Positions 20,931 to 31,954 of a stretch of 43,380 bases of DNA are shown here, piece by piece. Origin of the DNA: Paramoeba atlantica (taxonomy: Eukaryota > Discosea). The DNA lies in the NCBI GenBank assembly GCA_977017575.1, contig CDRNVI010000206.1:1-43380 (forward strand), written 5' to 3'. The notes below the pieces were generated by a model. It did no database searches, was not told the DNA's origin, and saw only the letters and a program-made list of their open reading frames with translations. Numbering within the stretch: the stretch's first letter is position 1; every line of letters begins with the position of its first letter. The position numbers were made by a program, and so were the translations under genes.

Positions 20931-21600
20931 TTACCCCCCTTCCGTTCTCACTTTTCCGACACCTTTTTTCAATAATTCAAGACCTTCAATTTCAGTTCAC
21001 TCTCCAGACAGATCTTAAGAAGATCATTGTGTTTCAAGGATCCTCAGCCTTCAAAGATGATTTGTAGAACTTCCGTTGCACCACTTGATAAAGAAGTCAC
21101 CTATTGGCTTCCTATTACTTGATGTTTTTAATAAAAATATGTTCTCCGTTATGGGTTAATGACCCTAACCCCCACCACCCCTGCTTACTTTTCCACCATT
21201 CCTTTTTCCTTCTCTCTTTGTCTGGCACGAACATGTCATATCTCTCTCTGCCTGGCAGCTCTCTCTTTTCTTTCTTTTTTGATCTAGGTTTTTCCCCTTC
21301 CTCCTCTCCTTTACTCTCTTAAATCAAACAATCATCTCAAAGCAAACCTGTTGTTTGTCTGTCATAAGTTCCTGCTGCTCACAAAAGCAAGTTGTTACTC
21401 GCACACACACAACAGGTCAAGTTATCCCAGGACATAAGAATCGACCCCGCTGTTGTGTTGTGTTGTCCCCGCACCAACCAAGCTTCTTCTGTAAAATATC
21501 TGCAATAAAACCTTGCTCAATCTTTGGGGATTCCTCTTCTTCTTTTGATCATCTCTTTGTTCTTCAGTTTTAAAATCATCCATCCCTCTCCTCTCCTATT
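20931..21600 (-). pseudogene. Far 5' fragments of decayed gene
   Basis: Faint coding texture on the minus strand (IGDFFIKWCNGSSTNHL near 21100; SKVLLQIFYRRSLVGAGTTQ near 21490), separated by stops and pyrimidine-rich DNA. No start codon can be chosen. Confidence 0.25.
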
Positions 21601-22404
21601 TCATCATCTCACAATTATCCACACCCTCAACACCCAACACATAACCACACAATACCCAACATAAAGGTGTACCCTTTTCCTCTCCCTCCTCTCTCCCCTT
21701 TCTTTTTTGTTTACAAACCTGTGCCAGTGTGATGTGTGATGTGTGATTACATTCAGCAATTTGATTCTGCAGGAAAAAAAAACACTGGACAATGCAAAGG
21801 TGAATCTGTTTCAGAAAATAAGATATGAATAAAAATGACAAAAAGGAAAGAGAAAAAGAAAAAGAAAAAGAAAAGAGAAAAAGAAAAAGAAAAGAAAAGA
21901 AAAAAAGAAAAGAAAAGAAAAAAAGAAAAAAAAGAAAAAAAAAAAGAAAAAACAAGAGTTTTTTCAAACTCTTCCGACACGATTTTCCAAAAAAAGAAAC
22001 ATGAAGATCACGTGAATTCCGTTTCTCTCTTTTTCCATTTTATCTTTCCAAGATACAGAGACAAACTCGCAAGACTGACAGAAACTGAAAAACAAGAAAG
22101 GAAGGAAAGGCAATGTGTGTACCAAAAGCGTTGGTACAACAAAAAAAGAAACCAACCTCTCCCTTCTTTACCTCCCCGGAAGTCCTCAAAGTTACAACAA
22201 CAACCCTCATCATCCCAGGTTCTCTCTCTCTTGGCTTCTTTGTCTCATTACTTTTCTTTCAAACAGGCAACAAATAATGAGGAAAGTCGCGACAAATTTG
22301 TTCGTTTTCTTTTTCTCTCTCTTCTCTCTTCTCTCTTCTCTCTCTCTTTTCTTTCTCTTTTCTTTCTCTTTTCTTTCTCTTTTCTTTCTCTTTTCTTTCT
22401 CTTC

Positions 22405-22436
<32 letters not shown>

Positions 22437-23310
22437 TCTCTCTTTCTCTTTCTCATTCAAATAAATAGAAAATCACCAAAAAAGAGAAATTCACAGATGG
22501 ATATGAGAGGAGGTTTCTTTTCTCTCTTCTCTTTCTCCCTTCTCTTTCTCTCTTCTCTCTTCTCTTTCTCTTCTCTCTTCTCTCTTTCTCTTTCTCTCTT
22601 TCTCTCTTTCTCTCTTTCTCTCTTTCTCTCTTTCTCTTTTCTTTTCTCTCTCTCTCTTCTCTCTTTCTCTTTTTCCTTCTCAATAAAATTTTCTCTCCTC
22701 TTCTCCACTTCTCTCTTCTCTTCTCTCTTCTCTCTTCTCTCTTTCTTAGGAGCAAGGATGTCATGCCCAAAACAATCAATAAATACGAATGAAGCAAGAG
22801 AAAAGGTTTTCTCTCTCCACTTTTCTCTCTCTCTCTTTTCTTTTCGCTTCTCTCTTTCTCTTTCTCTTCTTTTGCTTTCTCTTCTCTTTCTCACTTTTTA
22901 TCAAATCAGCTTTTTGAAGAAGAATTTCCTGTGGAATCCAAAAAATTTTTTACTCTTTTTTTGGTTCTGGGACTCAAATTGATGGTTTTCTCTCTTTTCT
23001 CTCTCTTTTCTCTCTCTTTTTTCTCTCTCTTTTCTCTCTCTCTCTTTTCTCTCTCTCTTTTTTCTCTCTCTTTTCTCTCTCTCTTTTTTCTCTCTCTTTT
23101 CTCTCTCTCTTCTTCTTTTTCTCTCTCTCTCTTTCTTTTCTCTCTCCTCTCTATTCTCTTTTTCTCTTTTTCTCTTCTCTCTTTCTTTTTCAAATAATAA
23201 TTTTTTTTTCCTCCTTTTTCTTTCCTTTTTCTTTCCTTCTTCTCTTTCTTCTCTCTCTCTTTCTTCTCTCTTTCTTTCTTAATCCAGTTTTTTATTTTCG
23301 GATTTTTGTG
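21601..23310. repeat. CT/GA microsatellite region
   Basis: Dense (CT)n, (TTCTC)n and GA tracts: AAAGAG/GAAAAA at 21838-21955, then CT-rich tracts at 22310-22460, 22515-22745, 22810-22890 and 22985-23200. They are separated by short ordinary stretches. All long open frames here are S/L/F or K/R/E runs. I see no gene. Confidence 0.85.
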
Positions 23311-23326
23311 AAAAGATGAGAGAATC

Positions 23327-23704
23327 TTGGTTCTGTTCAGAACGGTTGGATTTGGGGCAGGTCCAGGGAAGCAAACTCGATCATGTCAAGTTCAGACAAA
23401 CAAAAAGTGCTTTCTTCCATATTACTGGAATCAAAGTCTCAGTGACTGTCTCGAACACCTGACATTTCAAATCTCGAAGCAATCATTACAATTCTCCTCA
23501 CCAAACTTTTTCCTGATCTTCTCCAGGATCACATTTCCTGACATCCTCCTTCTTTGTTTTCAAAAGTCACTCTTACTTAGTCTCTCTTATCCTTGATCAC
23601 CTTCAGAGGGACCGTTTCAAGATTCGAAAGTTTTATTTTTTGGTTCACAACGTGCAATTCGGCCAGCAGGGCTTCCCACCCGACCATCAGAAGAATACAA
23701 GAAA
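23327..23704 (+). pseudogene. Upstream part of oxygenase-like gene, in shifted frames
   Basis: Protein-like sequence continues upstream of the open frame that starts at 23705, but in three frames: ERLDLGQVQGSKLDHVKFRQ and onward to SVTVSNT; then PDISNLEAIITILLTKLFPD; then LILDHLQRDRFKIRKFYFLV and HNVQFGQQGFPPDH; then EEYKKLAKNGG in frame with the next feature. A spliced intron could explain the middle switch (acceptor TTGATCACCTTCAG near 23605). The others look like single-base slips. Confidence 0.45.
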
Positions 23705-24169
23705 TTGGCCAAGAATGGAGGTTGTGGCCTTCATGTGGATGCAGAAGATCCAATTTACAACTCAGGTTTATTGATGTATTATTCTTGTTTCGTTGAACCA
23801 GATGTTGAAGATTGTGATCGTGATCATCCATTACCACAAAATGATTTGGTTTGTTTCCAACATCAGAATGGTGAAAGGGGGGCACGAATTCAAACTATGC
23901 ATCCTAACTTTCTATGTCTTGCATTCCACCAATCTTGGAAGTGTCACGGCACAGTTTTTCAAGAGAATGATGTTTTTCAAGAAGGTATCCATGGTTTCCG
24001 GGTGGTGACTTATCCAATCAAAGCAGTCGAAGATCTTGTTGAACATTGTCAAGATGAAGCCCCATTTCAGTCTGTCCTCCAACAATGGAAGACTGCCCTT
24101 CTAAATTCCTTTTCTCCAAAAAAATTGCAATGTGGCTTTGATCGAATCTTCAACAAAACTTTGGAATAA
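23705..24169 (+). CDS. Putative 2-oxoglutarate/Fe(II) oxygenase-like C-terminal part
   Basis: 154 codons open to TAA at 24167-24169, with ordinary amino-acid use, plus strand. The start is arbitrary: the frame is open a little further upstream and the real protein begins earlier. CGLHVDAED gives an HxD pair; about 80 residues later LAFHQSWKCHGTVF supplies a distal His in a strand, and GFRVVTYPIKAVE an Arg about 17 residues after it. HxD...H...R is the metal and 2-oxoglutarate signature of double-stranded beta-helix dioxygenases, which would hydroxylate a protein, nucleic acid or small molecule. The substrate cannot be told. The acidic EPDVEDCDRDHPLPQNDL lies in between. The family call rests on spacing alone. 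The upstream half is frame-shifted, so this may be a recent pseudogene or a sequencing-error casualty. Confidence 0.45.
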   Translation: MAKNGGCGLHVDAEDPIYNSGLLMYYSCFVEPDVEDCDRDHPLPQNDLVCFQHQNGERGARIQTMHPNFLCLAFHQSWKCHGTVFQENDVFQEGIHGFRVVTYPIKAVEDLVEHCQDEAPFQSVLQQWKTALLNSFSPKKLQCGFDRIFNKTLE

Positions 24170-24640
24170 AGTAACCCTTTCCTTCTTTCAACTTCAACTA
24201 CTTTCAAGAATGTGATAAATCTTTTTTGGCAACATGTTTTTCTCTTTCAAATAATTTGACTCAAAGCAAAAACTACAAAAATAAATTCTCTTCACATTAT
24301 TGGCAAACTTCAAGGAGAAATAGGGACTCCCGCACCACGGGGTGGTTCTGCAATATTTGCAAAAAGCAAAAGCTTTGGAAAAGTAAAAAAGAAATTCGAA
24401 GCGGAACAACACATATTTTACCCATATAAGGAAATTCTGAATGGGCTTTATTTTTCTTTCTTTTCCAGTTTATTTTCTGAAGGAGAAAAGAAAAGAGAAA
24501 AGAGAAAAAAAGATGAAGAAGGAAAGTGAGAGAAGAGAGAAGGGGTGAGGCAAGAGGAAAAGGGGGAAGAAAAAGGAAGGGAAGAGAAGAAAGAAAAGAA
24601 GAGGAAAGAGAAAGACAAAGAAAAAATAGAGAAAATGCCA
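24170..24640. other. Intergenic spacer
   Basis: It contains a small GC island, CCGCACCACGGGGTGG, near 24331, then a GA-rich tract (24480-24625). I see no gene. Confidence 0.5.
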
Positions 24641-24641
24641 G

Positions 24642-24745
24642 TCAGGGAAAAAAGGGAGTTGGATTGTTCAGTGGGAATGGATGTGTGAGAATGGCTCCAA
24701 AATGAATGGACAAAACAAGAACTGATAGAATCGTAACAGGGAGGA
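24642..24745 (-). pseudogene. Membrane-protein gene fragment, copy 1
   Basis: The minus strand reads VTILSVLVLSIHFGAILTHP. A ~60-bp stretch of it is shared with 36775-36835, where the same motif leads into a longer hydrophobic protein. It is too short to classify. Confidence 0.45.
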
Positions 24746-25020
24746 AAGAAATAAAAGTTAAATCTTTAAAGAAAGAGAGAAAAAGAAAAGTTGAAGAAAG
24801 AGGAGGGTGGTCAGGATTTCTTTGGGTTCTTTTGTAAACAAAAATGATGAGGGAATAAGTTGGTGGTTTGTTGTTGTTTGTTGTGATTTTTGAAGTGAAA
24901 ACTTTGTTGTTGTGGTTCATGTGGTTCAACATAAATAAAAGAAGGAGAAGGATATCCTTCTCCTCCTTTTTTAAAGGATTTTGTTTCTTCTTTCTCTTTT
25001 GTGGTGATGAAGATGAAGAG
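24746..25020. other. Spacer before small exon
   Basis: GA- then T-rich DNA. Nothing recognisable except the run-up to the ATG at 25021. Confidence 0.5.
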
Positions 25021-25116
25021 ATGGCTGAAAAACATGATGATGATCGTGAGCGTAGCGGTGATGGTGGTGGCCCTCCCAGATTTGAATCTCTCGAATTCAG
25101 AAACAGACTTTCAGCG
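25021..25116 (+). CDS. Possible first coding exon of a truncated gene
   Basis: ATG at 25021 opens 32 codons, MAEKHDDDRERSGDGGGPPR then FESLEFRNRLSA, ending exactly at a good donor GCG|GTGAGA (phase 0). The polar, Gly/Pro-rich start is typical of a disordered N-terminus. The following 450 bp hold only weak exon candidates (SRFRHVSSTNPHNIPLLAMT near 25520, after GGTTTTTAG). Then block B begins, so the rest of the gene may have been displaced by the block. Confidence 0.35.
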
Positions 25117-25569
25117 GTGAGACAACAACACTGACAACCAAAATTGCGAGCAAAACGAAATAAAAAAAAAGTCTCTAATTTCTTCTACATCCAAGAAGAG
25201 AGTCCCTTCTTCTTCTTCTGCCACCACAACACCAACACCAACCAAACTTTATTTCTTTTTTATTCAACGAAACCCCTAAACCCTTCGAAAAATAATAAAA
25301 AAAAAGATTTCAACACAAAAAGAGATTCCGAAGTGTTCATGTTTCAAACACTTGGTGTTTGCAGTTCAACAGACTACCCACACACATAGTTTTACCGCTG
25401 CTTTTTGATTTCATTGAATTGCTCAAAAAAAAAAGATATGCAAAGCAAATCCAAATATCACTTTAACTTCAAAGAGTTGATATTCTTTTTGGTTTTTAGT
25501 TTTTCAATGCATCGAGGTTTCGCCATGTTTCGTCGACAAATCCTCACAATATTCCTCTCTTGGCAATGA
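25117..25569. other. Spacer before block B
   Basis: AT-rich DNA with one telomere-like CCCCTAAACCCTT at about 25275 and one weak exon candidate near 25500-25570. Confidence 0.5.
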
Positions 25570-28500
25570 CAAAAGACTTTGAATTGTTGATTAAATCATG
25601 AATAATCTCGGTGAACTGGAGAAAGAGAAAAGAGAAAAGGTTAGTATTAAAAGGAAAGAGAGGGAAAGGAAGGAGGGAAAGGAAGGAGGGAAAGGAGAGG
25701 GAAAGGAAGGAGGGAAAGGGGAGGGATTAGGGGAGGGATTAGGAGAGGAGAATAAAAGAAAACAAAACATGAAAACAAACTGTTTCATATAACAGTTATG
25801 CAATGATTGTGGTGGTGATTAATGTGGCAATCCCAACTTCAAACCCAAAGAGAGACCAAAAAAAAAAAGACAGCGAGAAAGGTATCCTATCAGTGGGTCC
25901 CTTCTCAAACGGAGGACTGGAGAAAGAGAGAAAAAGAAAGAAAAGGGTTTAGTTGAATGGAGGGAGAAAAGGGAGGAGGGGTGAACACAAAGAAGGGGAG
26001 GGAGAATAAAAGAAAACAAATATCAAAAACAAACACTAAAACCAATGTGATTCACAACAACAATGTGATGATGGTGTGGAGGCAGTGATAAAAGGTTTCA
26101 AATTGTTGATTAAATATGTCACCGATAATCTCAGCGAACTGGAGAAAGAGAAAAAAGAAAGGATTTTTTAGTTAAAAGGAGAGAGGGGAGAAAAGGAGAC
26201 AAGGGGGAGGGAGGGGGGGGGAACACAAAGAAGGGGAGGGAGAATAAAAGAAAACAAGTATGTGAAAAACAAACACAAAACTGATGATTCATAACAACAA
26301 TGCGATGATGGTGGCAGTAGTAATCCATGGCATATTTGTAAAGCACTCTACTGATTTAACAAACAATCTCCTCTCGATATTGATAAATCGATGTCCATTC
26401 ACCTTGCAATCTGACACACAATCACTTTTGCACAACAACATTCCAAGAGCTCTCTGCAACACAGTTGCTTGATCGTTACTCTAATGTTGTTGTCATTTCA
26501 GTTATTGTGTCGCGAAGAATCTTTTCTTCCAATACAAACCCTATATGCAAAAGTTTCAGAAGCTACTCTCTTTCCTTTAAAGAAATCACCACCACCCGAA
26601 CCTTCTTCCTTTGCTTCCCTCACCCTTCCCTCTCTTTTCTTCTAAAAAGACCAAAAAAAAAAAAAGAACCTCTTTGTGTGAAGAAGAAATCAGCAACAAA
26701 CACACTCAATATTCCCTCTCTCCTCCTTTGTTGGTGTTGGTTATTGAGTTGTTTTCATTGTTGTCACACGTTTTATCGCGTCCTCTTTTTTTGTTGGAAA
26801 GAGAAAAAGAAGGAATTCCCAATTAAATAATCTTTTTCCTCTAGGCCAAATACGCAAGTTTGCAAATCTCCAAAGGATTAGTGGCAAATAAAAATTATCT
26901 CAATAAATTAATACCAAAAATAATTTTCTCATTACCAAGAATTTTCTTGATTTGCTACCAGACCCAAAGTACTGAAATTATTCAACAGAAAACACCCAAT
27001 CTTTTGGTCGATTGAATGATTGAACTTTTTTCAGGAAACTGAAAAGGGAAAGAAAAGAAAAAAGAAAGGATTAGTAATGTGTGTTACTATGGAGGAGGGA
27101 AATACAAAGAAGGAAGAGAATAAAAGAAAACAAACAAAAAAAAGAAAACAAATACAAAACCCACCATGATTCACAACAACAACGATAATTGGTAAAGGTG
27201 AAAAAATTATCGCTTCAAACCTTATCAATTAAAACCCAACAAACACATACACAGGCGAGAGAGAGAGAACTCTGGAGAAAGAGAAAAGAGAAAAGATTAA
27301 TGTTAAAAGGAAGGAAGGGGAGGAGGGAAAGGGGAGGGATAAAATGAATGTGGCAATCTTTATAATACATGCACACATTGATATTTGACAAACAACCTCT
27401 CAATAATCAATAAGGGTTTAGGGTGTTCATTCACCTTGCAATCCAACATACACAAACACTTTCGTGCACAACACTCTCAACACTCTCCAAGAGTGTGTTT
27501 TGGGAGAGCAAAACGTAGCCAGGATCAAAAAATGGAGTCCACACCAGCAAGTTAGAGAAAGGCACTGGTTTGTCAAAGTAAAATCATGCACAGTTAATCC
27601 CAACTACTTCCAGGAGGAAACTCACGGGGGTTCCAGAGTTCCATCAAAAAATCCCAACTTCAAACCCAAAGAGAGACAACCAAAAAAAAAAAACAGCGAA
27701 AAGGGTGTCCCCTTGGTGTGTCCCTTCTGAGAAAAACAGAAACTGACTGGAGAAAGAAAGGGTTTCATTGAATGGAGGGGGAAATATGAGGGGAAAAACA
27801 CAAAGAAAAAGAATCAAAGAAAACATATATGACCAAAAACAAACACTAAAACCCGATGAGATTCACAACAACAACAACATGATGGTGGAAGTGGGGTGAT
27901 AGAGCACAGAGCAAGGGGCATCCTCCGACAAACTCAACAATCAGACATTTACAAAAACAAACTCTCGGTTTAAGTTCTCCTTTTATATTAAGAATTCTAT
28001 GAATTTCCAACAAACATCTTAACAACAAAGGAACAATACAACAGCAATTTGTGATGAAACACAAATAAAGACCATCCAAAATGCTCCCTAAACCCTTTTG
28101 GGAAAACCCAAAGGAAACACACAAAACAACACATCAAATCAGGAAGCATCTTTGTGAGTCGCAACACACACACACACTTTGATATTTTTAACAAACAATC
28201 TCTCGATATATTGATAAAGGGTTTAGGGTGTCCATTCACCTTACGATTGGTGGGGGGAGGGGATGTGGCAGGAAGGAACTAAAAGGGAAAGAGAAAAGGA
28301 AAAGATTAGTGTTCAAAGGAATGAGGGAGGGAGAGAGGGGGGAAAAGAAGAAGAGAATAAAAGAAAACAAACATAAAAACAAAATGATTCATATTTAACA
28401 GTTATGCAACGATGGTGGTGGAGATCAATGGCAATCTTTGTGACATATTTGATAAACAATCTCTCGATATATTGATAATATTGGTGTCCATTCACTTTGC

Positions 28501-28775
28501 AATCCAACACACAAACCCTTGTCAATTAAAACTTCACAAACCCTGATGAGAACTGAAAGAGAAAAGAGAAAAGAGAAAAGAGAAAAGAGAAAAGAGAAAG
28601 AATTTCGTTCAGTTCAATGTAAGGGGGAAAAGGGAAGAAATACAAAGCAAAACAAAAACAAAACAAAAACAAAAATAAAACCAATGAATTTTACAACAAT
28701 ATATTATTATAGAAGTGGTGGATCAATCAAAACAAAAAAAAAAACAAACAACTGCCAGTTCAAAAAACAGAAAAA

Positions 28776-28790
28776 GAGAGAGAGAAAACC
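28776..28790. repeat. Target-site duplication of LINE, left
   Basis: GAGAGAGAGAAAACC, identical to 29686-29700. The empty site in block A is at 3727-3741 (one copy, GAGAGAGAAAAAACC). Confidence 0.9.
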
Positions 28791-29685
28791 ATTTTTTTTT
28801 TTTAAGGTTCAGACACCAGGTGCCATTTATTAGAGTTAAAAACCATCTCTAGGATGGAAAAGAGGGGGGAAGAAAGGGGAGGGGGAGGGAAGATAAATTA
28901 AGAGTTAGATCCAAAGATCTCTTCAGCATGGGATGCATTGGAGTTTCTTTACCAACTTTAGTTCTCACTAAGGGGTCTGCGTTTGATTGTTCGCCTTCTA
29001 AAACCAGGGAGTGAATTCAGTTTGGAGGTTTCTATGAAGTTAATTACATTCCTTCGAAAATCTTCCTCGATAAAGCTCCTCACCAGATTGCTCTCTTGGG
29101 ACTGATGGAACCATCCTTGGATATCTTTAGTAATTATTACAGGGAGAATTAGAGCATTCTCAAGAGCAGTTTGGGCCGGAAACAAAACATGGAGGGTTGT
29201 CACCGTGTTTCCTTAGAATTTCCTTACAAAATTCCCTGGGGGGATGGGGAAAGTCCAGTCATGGGTGAGGGGGGAATTGATCCAGTTCCACAGGGTTGAA
29301 TTCAAAATAATCCACTCTTCACTGGTTTCTGCAACATGTTGTGATCTTGGATCCCAATGATGGTCATTCACAGCACATGTTCCATCCTCTTTAGACCAAC
29401 TTGCAGCAGTTGCAATTGCATCAGCTCGCTTGTTAAGCTCTCGGGGTACATGGGTGAATTCTATCTCATCAAAGCACATTGCTAACTTACGGATTTCACA
29501 AAGTAGTTCATTCAAGGCATAGTTTTTGATGGCATGGGTTTTGGGTGCAGCCTTGGTGAGAATCATACAATCCCCGACAACTTCAATCTCATTCGTCATT
29601 GATCTGGCACATTGCATTCCTTTCAAACAGCCTGTGAATTCACCAATATTGTTGGACCCAAGAGGGATGGTTTCAAACCCACCAC
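28791..29685 (-). mobile_element. 5'-truncated LINE with RNase H domain
   Basis: An 895-bp insertion, absent from block A, flanked by a perfect 15-bp target duplication. It starts on the plus strand with A plus an 11-13 T run, i.e. a poly(A) tail of a minus-strand element, and its far end cuts into the RNase H domain. Target-primed reverse transcription of a LINE leaves exactly this: a poly(A) 3' end, random 5' truncation and a variable target duplication. Elements with a terminal RNase H belong to L1/I-like clades known from plants, algae and other eukaryotes. The 3' UTR is about 28804-28957. Confidence 0.92.
28958..29685 (-). pseudogene. LINE ORF2 end: RNase H and C-terminal tail
   Basis: Reading inward from 29685: SNNIGEFTGCLKGMQC carries the second acidic residue (E), EIEVVGDCMILTKAAP the third (D), and FTHVPRELNKRADAIATAAS the H/N..AD motif with the last D. 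The first catalytic Asp lies upstream of the truncation point and is absent. After the domain come HHWDPRSQHVAETSEEWII and a TAA at 29213-29215. The same frame reopens directly and runs 84 more codons (FPAQTALENALILPVIITKD) to a stop at 28958. Either the TAA is a later nonsense change or the ORF ended there. It cannot move by itself. Confidence 0.88.
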
Positions 29686-29700
29686 GAGAGAGAGAAAACC
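29686..29700. repeat. Target-site duplication of LINE, right
   Basis: GAGAGAGAGAAAACC, identical to 28776-28790. Confidence 0.9.
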
Positions 29701-31734
29701 AGATGATTGTTTGGGGCTTTTGAAAAATTATTGTCGAATATTTTAGGAATAACACGTCGTGAAACAGCAGCACACTTCCGAAACACAAGAAGTCAAGAAA
29801 TTATCCAACAATAACAATGACATTTCTCTTTTTTTAAAAAAAAAAACATAATCAGGAAAAAAAAGAGAAAAGAGAGGGAAAAGAGGAAAGAAAAAGAAAA
29901 CCAGAAAAGGAAAGTGAACACACAACAAAGCCTTTGAAGAAGAGAAACATGATTCTTTTTTTTAACAAATATATTTACTTGCTGATTACAAAACTCATCT
30001 CCCTTCGAAAAAAAAATCAATTTGGAACGACAATTAAAAGAAAAGAAAAAGAAAGAGAAAGAGGAAAAAGAAGAAAAGAAAGAAAAGAAAAGAAAACTGA
30101 AAAAAACATTGTAAAAACTGTTCAAACTAAGGAAACAAAATTTTAGAATCTTATTTGGTGAGGAGAAAGAGAACAAAAAGGACACCAAGAGGAGGGGGTA
30201 GGAGGAAACAAAAAGAAAACAGAAACAAAAAAGAAATGATCCATCAATCGTCAAACAAACGGAGAGAAAAGAGAGAGAAAAGATAGTCAAACCAAAAAAA
30301 ATCAAAAACAACCACCTTTTATCACGAAAAGGAGGGGGGAACACAAAGAAGGAGGAGAATAAAAGAAAACAAAAAAAAAAGAAAACAAACACCAAACACC
30401 ATGATTCGCAACAACAATAATTGGTAACGGTGAGATATTATTGCTTCAAACCTTATCAATTAAAACCCCAACAAACACCTACAAAGAGAGAGAGAGAACT
30501 CTGGAGAAAGAGAAAAGAGAAAAGATTAGTGTTAAAAGGAATGAGGGGGAGAGAGGGAGGAAAAAGAGGAAGAGAATAAAAGAAAACAAACCCTTCATAT
30601 AACAATGCGATAATGGTGGTGGAGATCAATGGTTTCTTTGCGACACACTGATATTTGACAAACAATCTCTCTTAATATTGATGCAATTCAACACACAAAC
30701 ACTTTTGCATGCAACAACAACACTCCACAAGAGCTCTTTGCAACGCAACAGCAAAGTGTATTGAAAACCCTTTCAATCAAGACCCACATCTTGAATGTTG
30801 GAATAGCAGCAGTAATAATAAGTGGTTTTAAAATCCTTATCAATTAAAACACCTCACAAACCCTGATGAGAACTGAAAGAGAAAAGAGAAAAGAGAAAGG
30901 ATTTCGTTCAGTTCGACGGAAAGAAATACAAAACAAAACAAAAACAAAACAAAAACAAAACAAAAACAAAAACAAAAACAAAAACAAAACTAATGAATTT
31001 TACAATCATATATTATCGAGGTGGTGGATCAATCAAAACAAAAAAAAACAGAGAACTGCCAGTTCAAAAAACAGAAAAAGAGAGAAGAAAGAGAGAAAAC
31101 CAGATGTTGTTTGGGGTTTTTGAAAAATTATTGTCGAATATTCGGAACAACACGTCGTAAAACAGCAGCACACTTGCGTAACACAAGAAGTCAAAAAATT
31201 ATCCATCAACAATGATGACATCTCTTTCTTTAAAAAAAAACATAATCAGGAAAAAAGAGAGAAAAGAGAGAAGGAGAGAGGAAAAATAAAAGAAAACCAG
31301 AAAAGGAGAGCGAACACAACAACAAAGCCATTGAAGAAAAGAAATACGATTCTTTTTTTTTAACAAATATTTATTTCCTGATTACAAAACTCATTCTCCC
31401 TTCGAAAAAAAATCAGTTTGGAATGACCAATTAAAAGAAAAGAAAAAAGAAAAAAGAAAAAGAAAAAAGAAACAAAAGAAAAGAAAACCGGAAAAAAACT
31501 TAGTAAAAACTGTTCGAACCAAGGAAACAAAATTTCAGAATCTTATTTGGTGAGGAAAAAGAGAACAAAAAGTGCACCAAGAAGAGGGGGCAGGAGGAAA
31601 CAAAAAGAAAACAGAAACAAAAAAGAAATGATCCATTGTCGATCAAATGAATGGAGAGAAAAGAGAGAGAAAAGACGGTCAAACCAAAAAAAACAAAACG
31701 ACCACCTTTTCACGCGAAAAAGCAATTCATCGTT

Positions 31735-31954
31735 TATTTTTAGCACTCTAAAATATACGTCATCCTTTTTACTACCTTTCGGCTTTGGAGTAGATGAATT
31801 TTTATATTTTATTTTTTATGTTTTTTTCAATAAAACGAAAATAACAAAAATACTCACAGGAAAATCTGATTCGATATTTTGCCGCCCAAAAATCTTTTAT
31901 TTTTTGTTTTTTTTTTTGTTTTTTTTTTTGTTTTTTGCCTTGAAAAACATGCTG
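31735..31954. other. Purine-to-pyrimidine strand switch, block B
   Basis: Homologous to 5830-6052. Left of it the plus strand is A/G-rich, right of it T/C-rich. Confidence 0.7.

Larger units (their letters stand above)
15939..21570 (-). pseudogene. Decayed minus-strand gene(s), unknown family
   Basis: Across this span the minus strand shows protein-like sequence that keeps changing frame; the best pieces are listed separately. Between some pieces lie proper introns (18611-18720, 20287-20373, 20475-20636), so this was a spliced host-type gene. The texture is of a large, mostly helical protein with acidic and glutamine-rich linkers. I recognise no family. At most junctions splicing alone does not restore one frame, which suggests decay by small indels; sequencing errors in homopolymers are an alternative. 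It may be more than one gene. The Copia fossil lies just beyond its 3' end. Confidence 0.6.

Noticed and set aside
21835-22464. 209-codon plus-strand open frame
   Set aside because: It starts in a purine microsatellite and ends in a CT microsatellite (K/E then S/L/F). Only a short middle part has normal composition.
24325-24350. Short GC-rich inverted motif as a terminator or RNA gene
   Set aside because: Too short, no flanking structure and no T tract in the right place.
29793-30395. 200-codon minus-strand F/L/S-rich open frame in block B
   Set aside because: It reflects the purine bias of the other strand. The matching block A frame is shorter and shifted, so it is not conserved as protein.
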